64,000 bases of DNA from Pseudomonas sp. P7548 (GCF_013386585.1 NZ_JACARO010000017.1:124001-188000); one strand, 5' to 3'. Positions 7,874 to 18,756 are shown, numbered from the stretch's first letter. Numbers and translations are program-made. The notes: generated by a model from the sequence alone, not told the origin.

Positions 7874-9565
7874 TCAGTCGGCCAGGGCGATCGGCCCGAT
7901 TTCGTCGAACACATCCCCAGGCCCCGGGTTCTCGGAGTGAGTGCTGCCGCCGAAGTGGGTCATGATGCCCCACACGGCGTTCAGCGAGGTCTGCACCGCG
8001 CCCTCCACCCACGCGGGCGTCCAGGAGACGTCATCACCGGCGATAAAGATCCCGCGCTGTTCGGCGGGCATGTCCTTCTGCATGAAGTGCGCATACATGC
8101 GCTGGTTGTAGCGATAGTGGCCAGGCAGGGCGCCTTTGAAGGCGCCGAGGAAGTGCGGGTCAGCCTCCCAGGACACGGTGATCGGGTCGCCGATGATGCG
8201 CGCCTTGATGTCGACGTTCGGGTAGATCTTTTTCAGCGCATCCAGGGCCAGCTTCACGCGTTTGTCGATGGGTTGCGGCAGCATTTTCAGCGCATCGCTC
8301 ATCCACGAGTACGACAGGCAGATGACCCCCGGCTTGTCGTCGCCGTTGTCGAACAGGTAAGTGCCACGGGTGAGGCGATCGGTGAGGGTCATACTCATCA
8401 GGTCGCGGCCGGTTTCCGGGTCTTTGTCTTTCCAGAACGGGCGATCGACCATCACGAAGGTCTTCGATGATTGCATGTAGCGGGTGCGGTCGAGGGCCAT
8501 CCACATTTTTTGCGAGAACAAGGTTTCATCGCATTCGATCTGGGTGGTCAGCAGCCAGCTTTGGCAGGTGGTCAGCACGGCGGCGTATTCGCGGGTGTCG
8601 CCGTAGTTGTCGGTGACCGCGAAACGGCCATCCGGTGCGTGGGCAATGCGTTTCACCCCGGCGCGCGGCGCACCGCGGTGCAGCGAACTCAGGCTGGTGC
8701 CGGCCGGCCAGTGGGCGCAGCGCTCTGGCACATGGCGCCAGATGCCCATGGGCACCTGCGCGACGCCGCCGACGACGAGGTGCTGATGGTCGTCGCAGTT
8801 GGTCATCACCACGCGGAAGATTTCCAGCATGGAGTTGGGGAAGTCCGAGTCCCAGCCACCGGTGCCGAAACCCACCTGGCCAAACACTTCGCGGTGCGCA
8901 AACGAGAGCTTGGCGAACGCCTTGGAGGTGGCGACGAAGTCGTAGAAGGTGCGGTCGTCCCACAGGGGGACCAGCTTGTTCCACAGTTCCTTGAGGCGCG
9001 GTACGTCGCGGTCGCGGATGGCTTGTTGGATATCGCCGAACTGCGAGCCCGCTTCCAGGGCATCGGCCCAGGCGTCGGCCACTTCCTGGAACAGCACGGG
9101 CAGGTCGGAGAGTTTTTGCGCGTAGTGGGTCTGGCCTTCGAGGTCGATCACCGTGCTGCCAGAGGCGGGTGTCAGCGGGTTGGGGAAGGGTTTGGTCTCC
9201 AGGCCCAGCTTGTCCACATAGTGGTAGAACGCGGTGGACGACACAGGGAACCGCATGCCGCCCAGCTCGGCGATGATGCCTTCGGCGCCTTCGAAGGCCT
9301 GGGAGCGCAAGCGGCCGCCCATCTTCGAGGCCTCGTACACCACCGGCTTGAGGCCCAGCTTCATCAACTCGTAAGCGGCCACCAGGCCTGCGATGCCCGC
9401 GCCGACGATCGCCACTTCGGCACCGTGGTTGGCGGCGGGGATGCTGCCGAGCCCGGCCGGGTGCTCGATCCAGTCATCAAAGGCAAACGGGAAATCCGGG
9501 CCGAAGATGGTGATGGGTTTCTTACCGTCTGCAGGGTGGCGATTGTTCTTGTTGAGTTCGTTCAT
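7874..9565 (-). CDS. davB: DavB, L-lysine 2-monooxygenase
   Basis: DavB is an FAD-dependent amine oxidase-family monooxygenase that decarboxylates L-lysine oxidatively to 5-aminovaleramide. The 563-aa product carries the Rossmann FAD motif VAIVGAGIAGLVAAYELMKL followed by YEASKMGGRL, and near the C-terminus FIAGDDVSWTPAWVEGAVQT. The N-terminal stretch NRHPADGKKPITIFGPDFPF is typical of Pseudomonas DavB and distinguishes it from tryptophan monooxygenase IaaM. The start is the ATG at 9565. davA follows ten bases later. A minus-strand TATACT at 9606-9611 is a possible -10 box; its -35 is poor, so an activator, perhaps the neighbouring Lrp-type protein, may be required. Confidence 0.95.
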   Translation of the reverse strand: MNELNKNNRHPADGKKPITIFGPDFPFAFDDWIEHPAGLGSIPAANHGAEVAIVGAGIAGLVAAYELMKLGLKPVVYEASKMGGRLRSQAFEGAEGIIAELGGMRFPVSSTAFYHYVDKLGLETKPFPNPLTPASGSTVIDLEGQTHYAQKLSDLPVLFQEVADAWADALEAGSQFGDIQQAIRDRDVPRLKELWNKLVPLWDDRTFYDFVATSKAFAKLSFAHREVFGQVGFGTGGWDSDFPNSMLEIFRVVMTNCDDHQHLVVGGVAQVPMGIWRHVPERCAHWPAGTSLSSLHRGAPRAGVKRIAHAPDGRFAVTDNYGDTREYAAVLTTCQSWLLTTQIECDETLFSQKMWMALDRTRYMQSSKTFVMVDRPFWKDKDPETGRDLMSMTLTDRLTRGTYLFDNGDDKPGVICLSYSWMSDALKMLPQPIDKRVKLALDALKKIYPNVDIKARIIGDPITVSWEADPHFLGAFKGALPGHYRYNQRMYAHFMQKDMPAEQRGIFIAGDDVSWTPAWVEGAVQTSLNAVWGIMTHFGGSTHSENPGPGDVFDEIGPIALAD

Positions 9566-9711
9566 GGCAAACCTGGCTGGCAACTCGGCGGGGCACGTCC
9601 CGCTGAGTATAGGAAAAGATGGCAGCCAGTTTAGGGAGCCTTGCGCCCGTTAATAAGACGCAAAGTGTTGTCGTAATGAATTGTTTTTAGTCAGAGTGAC
9701 GAAGTCGACGG

Positions 9712-10158
9712 TCAGATTGGCTGTCCACGATCCAATTTGTTACTGAGGATGATCGACGTGGTAGTTTTCTCCACGCCGTCGACACTGCCGATCTGGTCCA
9801 GCAGTTGATCCAGCTGTTCCGGCGAATCGGTGCGCAGCCACGCCACATAGTCGAACTCGCCACTCACCGCGCACAGTTGCTGGACCTGGGCCATGGCACT
9901 GAGCTTGCGCAGCACGTCCTTGCCCGAGCGCGCCTGCACGGTAATGCCCACATACGCCTGCAAGCCGCCGTCGACCACCCGTTGGCCCAGTCGCACACCG
10001 TACCCGGTGATCACCTGGGTCTTCTCCAGCCGCGCCAGGCGCGACGTCACCGTTGTGCGTGCGATACCCAACTGCCGGGCAAGCATGGCGACGCTTTCGC
10101 GGGCGTTGATCTGCAGGGCAGCGATCAGTTGGCGGTCGATTTCATCGAGGATGGGCAA
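9712..10158 (-). CDS. Lrp/AsnC family transcriptional regulator beside davBA
   Basis: The 148-aa product has an N-terminal winged helix-turn-helix (DEIDRQLIAALQINARESVAMLARQLGIARTTVTSRLARL) and a C-terminal RAM/AsnC ligand-binding domain (YVGITVQARSGKDVLRKL, then GEFDYVAWLRT). I choose TTG at 10158 because GGAG lies eight bases upstream and the DNA-binding domain then starts at once. An ATG at 10260 would run through a tRNA gene and its terminator. It lies 146 nt upstream of davB on the same strand, which suggests regulation of lysine catabolism; this is inferred from position. Confidence 0.85.
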   Translation of the reverse strand: MPILDEIDRQLIAALQINARESVAMLARQLGIARTTVTSRLARLEKTQVITGYGVRLGQRVVDGGLQAYVGITVQARSGKDVLRKLSAMAQVQQLCAVSGEFDYVAWLRTDSPEQLDQLLDQIGSVDGVEKTTTSIILSNKLDRGQPI

Positions 10159-10210
10159 GGGGAGGGCTCCAATGCGGGCGGCAATGGGGCGGTATATTAC
10201 AGCCTTCCAG

Positions 10211-10240
10211 ACACACAAAAGCCGCGCAATGCGCGGCTTT
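10211..10240 (-). terminator. Intrinsic terminator of the tRNA gene
   Basis: The palindrome 10218-10240 forms a 10-bp stem with a three-base loop. On the minus strand it is followed by TTTTGTGTGT. It lies seven bases past the tRNA CCA end. Confidence 0.85.
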
Positions 10241-10246
10241 CTTGTT

Positions 10247-10323
10247 TGGTGGGCCCACACGGACTTGAACCGTGGACCAAAGGATTATGAGTCCTCTGCT
10301 CTGACCAACTGAGCTATAGGCCC
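10247..10323 (-). tRNA. tRNA with CAU anticodon, probably tRNA-Ile2 (lysidine-modified)
   Basis: This 77-nt tRNA folds into a full cloverleaf with encoded CCA. The acceptor stem starts GGGCCTA, the anticodon loop is CTCATAA, and the T arm contains GGTTCAAGTCC. The anticodon CAT can be elongator Met or Ile2. The acceptor pairs C4-G69 and C5-G68 match the positive determinants known for TilS on E. coli tRNA-Ile2, while elongator Met begins GGCTACG, so Ile2 is preferred. In P. aeruginosa I recall the equivalent gene being annotated as tRNA-Met. It lies 16 nt after rmcA. Confidence 0.93.
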
Positions 10324-10337
10324 TGTAACAGGTCGCG

Positions 10338-10343
10338 GATTAT
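10338..10343 (-). promoter_or_regulatory. Putative -10 box of the tRNA promoter inside the rmcA stop codon
   Basis: A perfect TATAAT reads on the minus strand, with the rmcA TAA stop (10340-10342) inside it. It is followed by the GC-rich discriminator CCGCGACC, as in stringently controlled stable-RNA promoters, and the tRNA begins 15 bases downstream. The -35 region (around AGCACA) is weak. Confidence 0.5.
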
Positions 10344-13300
10344 AGCGATGGTTTCTCCGCTGTGCTATCCGAAAAATCCTCAAGGCTCATACGAAGGAAG
10401 GTAGCGGCAAACAGCTCGGGCGGCAGGGGCAGGCTGACGATGTAGCCTTGCATCTGCTCGCAGCCTTCTGCGGCCAGGAAGGCTTGCTGGGCGGGGTTCT
10501 CCACGCCTTCGGCGATGATGGTGAATTGCATGCTGTGGCCCAGGGCGATGATGGCGCGCACGATGGCGGCGTCGTGGGGGTCGTCGGGCAGGCCGCGCAC
10601 GAAGGATTGGTCGATCTTCAGGAAGTCCAGCGGCAGGCGCTTGAGGTAGCTGAGGGATGAGTAGCCGGTGCCAAAATCATCGATAGCCAGTTGCACACCC
10701 AGGCGCTTGAGCTGGTGCAGCACCTCCAGGGCCTCCTCGGCCTGGCTCATGATGAAGTTTTCGGTAATCTCCAATTGCAGGTTGCCGGGGTCGAGGCGGT
10801 AGTCGCGCAGCAATTGCTCGATGCGTGCCAGCAAGCCGGGGTGGCGCAGTTGTGCGCCGGCGAGGTTGACCGACAGCGGGCCGAAATCATCGAAGGCCTC
10901 TCTCCAGGCGGACATTTGCCGGCAGGCTTGCTCCAGCACCCAGTCGCCAATCTGCAGGATCATGCCGTTCTCTTCGGCCAGGGCAATGAAATGCTCGGGC
11001 GGCACTTCGCCAAAGGTCGGGTGATGCCAGCGGATCAGGGCTTCGGCGCCGATCAATTCCTGAGTCAGCAGGCTCTGTTTGGGTTGGTAGTAGAGGCTCA
11101 GTTCCTCGCGTTCTATCGCGCGGCGCAGTTCATGCTCCAGTGCGACGCGCTCGTTGGCCTGGGCGGTGAGGTCGCGGGTGTAGCTTTCGACCCGGTTGCG
11201 ACCCTTGGCCTTGGAGCGGTACATCGCCGCGTCGGCGTTCTTGACCAGGGTGGCGACGTCGGTGCCGTCCTGGGGGTAAAGGCTGGTGCCGATACTGGCG
11301 CTGATAAAGAACTCGTGCTCGCCGGCCTGGAACGGTGGGGTGAAGCACGCCAGCAGCTTATTGGCCAGGTGTTCGGCGTCGCTGGCGTGTTGCAGGCCCG
11401 GCAGCAGGATGATGAATTCGTCGCCGCCCAGGCGGGCCACCGTGTCGATATCGCGCAGTTGCTCCTTGAGGCGCACGGCGATGTCCTTGAGCAACAGGTC
11501 GCCGATGGGATGGCCGAGGCTGTCGTTGATGTGTTTGAAGCGGTCCAGGTCCAGAAACAGCACGGCACCCTGTTTACCGGTTTCCTGATGGCCGTTGAGG
11601 GCGGCTTGCAAGCGGCTTTCGAACAGCGTGCGGTTGGGCAGGCCGGTCAGTGGGTCGTGGTGGGCCTGGTAGTCGAGACGGGCCTGGGCCAGTTTGAGGC
11701 TGGAAATATCGGCAAACACCGCAACAAAGTGGGTGATCAACTGGTCGCGGTTGCGCACGGCACTGATCGTCAGCCAGCTGGGGTACAGCTCGCCATTCTT
11801 GCGACGGTTGGAGATCTCGCCCTGCCAATGCCCCTGAGCCGTCAGTTGGTGCCACATCGCGGCGTAGAACGCGCTGTCGTGCAGGCCGGACGCGAGCAGG
11901 CGCGGGGTGTGGCCGAGGGCCTCGACTTCGCTGTAGCCGGTGATTTCGGTGAATGCGCGGTTCACGGCACTGATGTTCTGGCGGGTGTCGGTGATCAGCA
12001 CGCCCTCGGCCGTGCTCTCGAACACAGTGGCGGCTTGCTGGAGTTTTTCCTGCATTAGCTGGCGGTCGGTGATGTCGCGGGCGATGGTGAGCATGCAATC
12101 TTCATCGCCGATGGGCAGCGGGCGACTGGACAGCTCGCACAGGCGAATCAGGCCGTCGGCGCGCCGGATATGGCAGATGAAGTCGCGTACGAAACCGTCG
12201 CGCTGCATCAGCTCCAGCATATGCTTGCGTTCGTTGAGGTCGACCCAGATACCCAGGTCGAGCGTGGACTGGTCCAGGGAAGTTGCGCTGGTGAACCCGG
12301 TGAGGCGGCTGAAGCCTTCGTTCACTTCAATCAGCAGCCCATCGCGCTGGCGGCTGAGCAGCAAGCCGTCGGGCGAGGCATGGAACGCCTTGGCGAACTT
12401 CTCTTCGGAGGTCTGCAGTTGTTGCTGGGTTTCCTTGAGTTGGGTGATGTCGCGTACCACCACCACCAGGGCTTCGGTGGTGTCGAGTTGGAACGGTTCG
12501 GCCGAGATCAGCCCGATGAAGGCCTGGCCGTTGCTGCGTAAAAAGGGCATTTCCAGGTTGCGAATGCTGGTGGTCTGCACCCGTTGCAGCAGGTCGGGAC
12601 CGACCCCCTGGATGCCCCAGATATTCAGCTCGGTGGCGGTTTTGCCGACAACGTCGGCAGCGCTCAGGCCGATCTGGTCCTCAAAGGCCTTGTTGACCTC
12701 CAGCAGGCAGCCATCCGACAGCCGTGCGATCACCAGGATGTCCGGGCATTGCTGGAACACTGAGGCGAATTTCTGCTCGGACAGCTGCAGTGCTTCCTCG
12801 GTGCGCTTGGCTTCGCTGATGTCGATCATCAAGCCACGCAGTACCGGCTCATGCCCGTGCTCGATCAGGCTGACAATATCCCGCACCCACAGGCAGCGGC
12901 CATCAGCGGTGATGACGCGATAATCCAGGCTGTGGTCGCGGTTGGCGCGGGTTTCGCGGTAGCAGTAGGCTTCGGCGCGCGTCAGGTCGGCGGGGTGGAT
13001 GATGTTGCGCCAGAAGCCCGGGATCAGCCAGTGCGCCCGCGGGTAGCCCAGCAGTTCCTCGGCGTGGGGGGAAACGTAGCTGTAGGTGAAATCAGTCATG
13101 CTGGCTTCCCAGGCGATGGCGGACAGGCTCTCCACCAGGCCGCGATAGTGGTATTCGCTGCTGCGCAGTTCCTGCTCAAGGGCCACGCGGCGGGAAATTT
13201 CCGAACTGAGTCGGCGATTGATCCGAATCACGATGGCCAGCACGGTGCTCAGCAGTAATACGGCTGGCAGGCCGTACAGCAGCAGGTCCGCCCAGAACGT

Positions 13301-14083
13301 ACGGTGATCGGTAAAACTGCCTACCCAGTGCTGCTGGATGGCATCGGTTTCATCCGAACTGAGGTCGGCGAGGACTTTGTCCAGAATGCCCACCAGCATT
13401 TTCCCGTCCCGTGGCACGCCCATCGCCAGTTGATAGCGGTAGGGCGTTTCTCCGCTGACATATAAACCGTCGAGCTTGAGCTGACGCAGGCTCCAGACGC
13501 TGGAAGCCAGGTCGCCCACCACCGCGTCCACTTCGTCCGTGGCCAGGGCTTGCAGGGTGGAGCTGACATTAGGCATGGCCACCAGGTTGAGGTCGGGGTG
13601 GTGAGTGCGCAGCAATTCGTGGGGGGCGTAGTTCTCCACCACGGCGATCTTGAGCCCGTACAGGTCCTTGAGGTTGCGCGGTTTCGCGCCGCCTTCATGG
13701 GCGAGGATGACGATGGGGAAGTCCAGGTACGGGCGCGTAAACGCCAGGTAGCTCTGGCGCTCCGGGGTGGACATGATACCGGGCAGCAAATCCAGCTGGT
13801 TGTTTTTGGCCTGCTCCAACACAGCGGTCCAGTTTGCCGGCTCGATCAGCTTGATCCTGACGCCCAAGCGGTCCTGTATCAGGCGCACATAGTCAGCCGC
13901 CAAACCTTGGTAGCGGCCATTTTCGTCGCGGTATTCAAACGGTGGCCAGGACGCGTCCACGCCCAGGCGCAGCTCCTGATGGTCCGCCAACCAGCCACGC
14001 TCATCATCAGTAAGAGTCAACGCGCCAGCCGTTGCGGTCCAGGTCAGCAGCGACAGCAGTAACACAGTCGGCAATCTGGGCAT
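10340..14083 (-). CDS. rmcA: RmcA, membrane-bound c-di-GMP enzyme with SBP, PAS, GGDEF and EAL domains
   Basis: This 1247-aa protein has a signal peptide, a periplasmic solute-binding-protein-like domain (about 30-255), a membrane segment (about 265-288), four PAS-type regions (about 310-800), a GGDEF domain with an intact GGDEF motif (886-890), and an EAL domain with EAL at 1014-1016 and downstream metal-site motifs. The architecture and its place beside rpoD match P. aeruginosa PA0575 (RmcA), which lowers c-di-GMP in response to redox state and affects biofilm. Net activity here cannot be read from sequence because both catalytic motifs look intact. It is transcribed away from rpoD's 3' end towards the tRNA. 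Confidence 0.88.
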   Translation of the reverse strand: MPRLPTVLLLSLLTWTATAGALTLTDDERGWLADHQELRLGVDASWPPFEYRDENGRYQGLAADYVRLIQDRLGVRIKLIEPANWTAVLEQAKNNQLDLLPGIMSTPERQSYLAFTRPYLDFPIVILAHEGGAKPRNLKDLYGLKIAVVENYAPHELLRTHHPDLNLVAMPNVSSTLQALATDEVDAVVGDLASSVWSLRQLKLDGLYVSGETPYRYQLAMGVPRDGKMLVGILDKVLADLSSDETDAIQQHWVGSFTDHRTFWADLLLYGLPAVLLLSTVLAIVIRINRRLSSEISRRVALEQELRSSEYHYRGLVESLSAIAWEASMTDFTYSYVSPHAEELLGYPRAHWLIPGFWRNIIHPADLTRAEAYCYRETRANRDHSLDYRVITADGRCLWVRDIVSLIEHGHEPVLRGLMIDISEAKRTEEALQLSEQKFASVFQQCPDILVIARLSDGCLLEVNKAFEDQIGLSAADVVGKTATELNIWGIQGVGPDLLQRVQTTSIRNLEMPFLRSNGQAFIGLISAEPFQLDTTEALVVVVRDITQLKETQQQLQTSEEKFAKAFHASPDGLLLSRQRDGLLIEVNEGFSRLTGFTSATSLDQSTLDLGIWVDLNERKHMLELMQRDGFVRDFICHIRRADGLIRLCELSSRPLPIGDEDCMLTIARDITDRQLMQEKLQQAATVFESTAEGVLITDTRQNISAVNRAFTEITGYSEVEALGHTPRLLASGLHDSAFYAAMWHQLTAQGHWQGEISNRRKNGELYPSWLTISAVRNRDQLITHFVAVFADISSLKLAQARLDYQAHHDPLTGLPNRTLFESRLQAALNGHQETGKQGAVLFLDLDRFKHINDSLGHPIGDLLLKDIAVRLKEQLRDIDTVARLGGDEFIILLPGLQHASDAEHLANKLLACFTPPFQAGEHEFFISASIGTSLYPQDGTDVATLVKNADAAMYRSKAKGRNRVESYTRDLTAQANERVALEHELRRAIEREELSLYYQPKQSLLTQELIGAEALIRWHHPTFGEVPPEHFIALAEENGMILQIGDWVLEQACRQMSAWREAFDDFGPLSVNLAGAQLRHPGLLARIEQLLRDYRLDPGNLQLEITENFIMSQAEEALEVLHQLKRLGVQLAIDDFGTGYSSLSYLKRLPLDFLKIDQSFVRGLPDDPHDAAIVRAIIALGHSMQFTIIAEGVENPAQQAFLAAEGCEQMQGYIVSLPLPPELFAATFLRMSLEDFSDSTAEKPSL

Positions 14084-14167
14084 AACGGTCTCGTTATGGC
14101 ACGGGGAATGTTTCGAGTGTAGACGGGCATTGCGGGAGGGAGGTGCTGCGAAGGATTTTATCGATAC

Positions 14168-14198
14168 AAAACAAAACCCCCGGCCTGGGCCGGGGGTT
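14168..14198 (-). terminator. Intrinsic terminator of rpoD
   Basis: An 11-bp stem (14175-14185 with 14188-14198) is followed on the minus strand by TTTTGTTTTG, starting seven bases after the rpoD stop codon. Confidence 0.88.
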
Positions 14199-14204
14199 CT
14201 GGTA

Positions 14205-16055
<1,851 letters not shown>

Positions 16056-16122
16056 AACACCCTATCCACTGAAGGTCTTGGCGGGCAAAAAACAAGCCGA
16101 GGATTATACCCGAGCTATGACC

Positions 16123-18096
16123 TCACACGCCAGCTGAGGTCGGGTTTGATGCGGAAACATTCTGTTTTAAGAGGTCGCGCATCTGTTTTGCTATCTGAAT
16201 TTGCTCTTCAGCCGACAATCCCGGCTGCCTTGCTCTCTTGATGAGTTCGTCGAGGGTCTGCGTGTGCTGACCCGCGGATAACCTAGTAATGGTGTCTAAA
16301 AACTGTTGTTCAAGGTTTTCGCCGTCAATTAGCCACTCCTTTTCCGCAAGCGCCTTCAGAAGGCGGCCCTGTTCGGTGCCGTGCCAGCGCGCCATCAATT
16401 GAATTGAGTTTAGCTTAGGATTTTTCTGTACCGCCTCGATCAGCGCGATCAGCACCTGGGCGTAAGTGTTGCTTGCGTTGGCAAAGTGATCGGCGCTTTC
16501 GACCTTTTCCGCCAGTTGCGGGTGGTGGATGAGCGTGCGCAGCGCGATCAGTGTAGGCGCTTCTACGGCAACGGGCGTGCGCGGTGCGTAGGCTTCATCG
16601 CGGTCGCCTCGCTTGCCGTTCTTGCTCCACGGTTTCTTGTCCCATTTCTTGCCGTCGCCACCCGACTTTTTCGGTGTCCACTCCTGCTGGGGTGCGTAGG
16701 CCTCCTGCGGTTGGTGGAAGTCTGAATAGTCCGGCATGGCGTCGTAATCCATGCCGGGGTCGTAGGTCGGTGGCGGTGCATCGTGCGGTGCGCTGTGCAC
16801 CAGTTGGCTGACGGCTTCGCCGCTCAACCCGGTGATTTCCTGCAGGCGCATGCGCATCAGCGATTTCAGGTTGGCGCCGGGGACTTTGTCGATCAGCGGC
16901 GCCGCGAGCGTGGCCATATGGGCCTTACCCTCGAGGGAGCGCGGGTCGGCTTCTTCGGTCAGCTGCTGGAAGAAATAGTCCGCCAGCGGCTGCGCATGTT
17001 GATTGATGCGCGCGCGGAACGCGTCGGTGCCTTCGGAGCGCACCAGGGTGTCCGGGTCTTCGCCTTCGGGCAGGAACAGGAAGCGCGCGCGGCGCCCGTC
17101 CTGCAGGCTCGACAGTGTTGCCTCCAGGGCACGCCAGGCGGCATTGCGGCCCGCCTGGTCGCCGTCAAAGCAAAACAGCACGCTGGGCACCACGCGAAAC
17201 AGGCGCTTCATGTGTTCTTCGCTGGTCGCGGTACCCAAGGTCGCGACGGCATTGCGCAGGCCCTGTTGGGCGAGCGCGATCACGTCCATATAGCCTTCAA
17301 CCACGATGATTTCGTCGAGGTTGCGATTGTTCTTGCGCGCCTCGAACAGGCCATAGAGTTCCTGGCCTTTGTGGAAGACCGGCGTTTCCGGGGAGTTCAG
17401 GTACTTGGGTTTGTCGTCCCCCAGTACCCGGCCACCAAAGGCGATGATGCGGCCCCGGCTGTCGCGGATCGGGAACATTACCCGGTCGCGGAAGCGGTCA
17501 TAGCGCTTGCCGGTCTCGGCGTTTTCCACCAGCAAGCCGGCGTCGATCATGGCTTTTTGCTGGAGAGTGTCACTGCTCAGGTGCTTGTACAGGTTGTCCC
17601 AGCCAGGCGGGGCGAACCCCAGGCCAAAGTCGCGGGCGATTTCACCGGTAAGGCCGCGGCCCTTGAGGTAGTCGACGGCGGCCTTGCGCTGCGGATGGCT
17701 TTTAAGCGCCTGACGGTAAAACTCGGCAGCGGCAGTCAGCAGCGGGTACAGCGGCGAATCGGTGGGCTGACGCGGTTTGTGCGAGCGCCCGCTTTCTTCG
17801 CGAGGGACTTCCATGCCGGCGGCTTTTGCCAGGTCCTCGATCGCCTGGGGGAAGTCCAGGTTGTCGTGGTCCATGAGAAAGCCCAAGGCGTTGCCGCCTG
17901 CGCCGCAGCCGAAGCAGTAATAGAACTGCTTGTCGGGGCTGACGCTGAAGGATGGAGTCTTTTCTTTATGGAATGGGCAGCAGGCGGTGTAGTTCTTGCC
18001 GGCTTTTTTCAGTTGCACGCGCGAGCTGACAACATCGACGATGTCGGTGCGGTTCAGAAGGTCGTCAATAAAGCTCTGGGGAATCAGCCCGGCCAT
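16123..18096 (-). CDS. dnaG: DnaG, DNA primase
   Basis: DnaG (657 aa) lays RNA primers at the replication fork. The N-terminal zinc-binding domain is visible as CPFHKEKTPSFSVSPDK followed by YYCFGCG. The TOPRIM catalytic core contains VVEGYMDVIALAQQG and FDGDQAGRNA. The C-terminal DnaB-binding region follows a linker of low complexity around residues 430-520. I start at ATG 18096 (MAGLIPQSFIDDLL), the form usual in the family; an ATG nine codons upstream is possible. It lies between rpsU and rpoD. Confidence 0.98.
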   Translation of the reverse strand: MAGLIPQSFIDDLLNRTDIVDVVSSRVQLKKAGKNYTACCPFHKEKTPSFSVSPDKQFYYCFGCGAGGNALGFLMDHDNLDFPQAIEDLAKAAGMEVPREESGRSHKPRQPTDSPLYPLLTAAAEFYRQALKSHPQRKAAVDYLKGRGLTGEIARDFGLGFAPPGWDNLYKHLSSDTLQQKAMIDAGLLVENAETGKRYDRFRDRVMFPIRDSRGRIIAFGGRVLGDDKPKYLNSPETPVFHKGQELYGLFEARKNNRNLDEIIVVEGYMDVIALAQQGLRNAVATLGTATSEEHMKRLFRVVPSVLFCFDGDQAGRNAAWRALEATLSSLQDGRRARFLFLPEGEDPDTLVRSEGTDAFRARINQHAQPLADYFFQQLTEEADPRSLEGKAHMATLAAPLIDKVPGANLKSLMRMRLQEITGLSGEAVSQLVHSAPHDAPPPTYDPGMDYDAMPDYSDFHQPQEAYAPQQEWTPKKSGGDGKKWDKKPWSKNGKRGDRDEAYAPRTPVAVEAPTLIALRTLIHHPQLAEKVESADHFANASNTYAQVLIALIEAVQKNPKLNSIQLMARWHGTEQGRLLKALAEKEWLIDGENLEQQFLDTITRLSAGQHTQTLDELIKRARQPGLSAEEQIQIAKQMRDLLKQNVSASNPTSAGV

Positions 18097-18540
18097 GGCG
18101 TTCTCGTCATCACTGCGTGTCAATGAGGGCCCATCAAATGCTCAAGCGCGCGTATTGCGTAGCTCGATCATCAGTTGTCTGCGTGGGCATTCAGGAAGTG
18201 TATCTGCCGTTCATTCACTGACGTTAGTTTCAATCAGGTTTTTGGCATGGAAATGTTGCCCCGGCGTCCGGTCTTGGCCAATGCGGCCTCGGAAGCTCAT
18301 CGTCGGGCACAGTCGATACAGTTGATCGTCTGTTTGAAGAATAAGTGTGCTCGTCAGTAGCCTTGATAGGCTCGTCAGAAGAGACGTGCACCGCTGGCAA
18401 AAGAGCCAGTCCTGACGTGTGAAGCAGTTGTCTCGGTCGCATGTGCGGCGTCAACAGTGAAGCATCAAGCGATATCCGCAAATGCCATTAGCCCGGCTGA
18501 GGGCCGGGCTTGGCAGAAGCTTGCTACGAACGTCTGTGTA
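18097..18540 (-). other. Non-coding spacer between rpsU and dnaG
   Basis: These 444 bases carry no reading frame that I recognise; a frame of 83 codons on the minus strand shows no family features. The stretch holds the rpsU-proximal hairpin at 18490-18510, a pair of CTGACGAG direct repeats (around 18352 and 18371), and presumably promoter or RNA-processing signals for dnaG. In P. aeruginosa I recall a YqeY-like gene (PA0578) at this position; none is present here. Confidence 0.6.
18490..18510 (-). terminator. Partial terminator (attenuator) after rpsU
   Basis: An 8-bp GC-rich stem (18490-18497 with 18503-18510, loop of five) lies 31 bases past the rpsU stop. The tail (AATGGCATTTG) is T-poor, so read-through into dnaG is likely, as at the known terminator between rpsU and dnaG in E. 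coli. Confidence 0.6.
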
Positions 18541-18756
18541 TTAGTACAGACGAACGGCGCGGCGCTGTTCGCGCTGAACTTTCTTGGCGTGACGCTTAAC
18601 AGCGGCTGCTGCTTTACGCTTACGCTCAGAAGTTGGCTTCTCGTAAAATTCGCGGCTACGAACTTCAGCCAGTACACCGGCTTTTTCGCAGGAGCGCTTG
18701 AAACGACGCAGAGCTACGTCGAAGGGTTCGTTCTCTTTAACTTTGACGGCTGGCAT
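18541..18756 (-). CDS. rpsU: Ribosomal protein S21
   Basis: This 71-aa basic protein ([20 protein letters not shown], then [15 protein letters not shown]) is bS21 of the 30S subunit, which acts at translation initiation near the anti-Shine-Dalgarno end of 16S rRNA. It is the first gene of the macromolecular-synthesis group and has a good promoter upstream. It is divergent from tsaD. Confidence 0.99.

Noticed and set aside
9590..9605. Small hairpin in the davB leader (GCGGG/CCCGC)
   Set aside because: Five base pairs in GC-rich DNA are expected by chance, and there is no supporting structure of a riboswitch.
18230..18481. 83-codon minus-strand frame between rpsU and dnaG
   Set aside because: It has no convincing ribosome-binding site, no known family and no similarity I recognise to YqeY.
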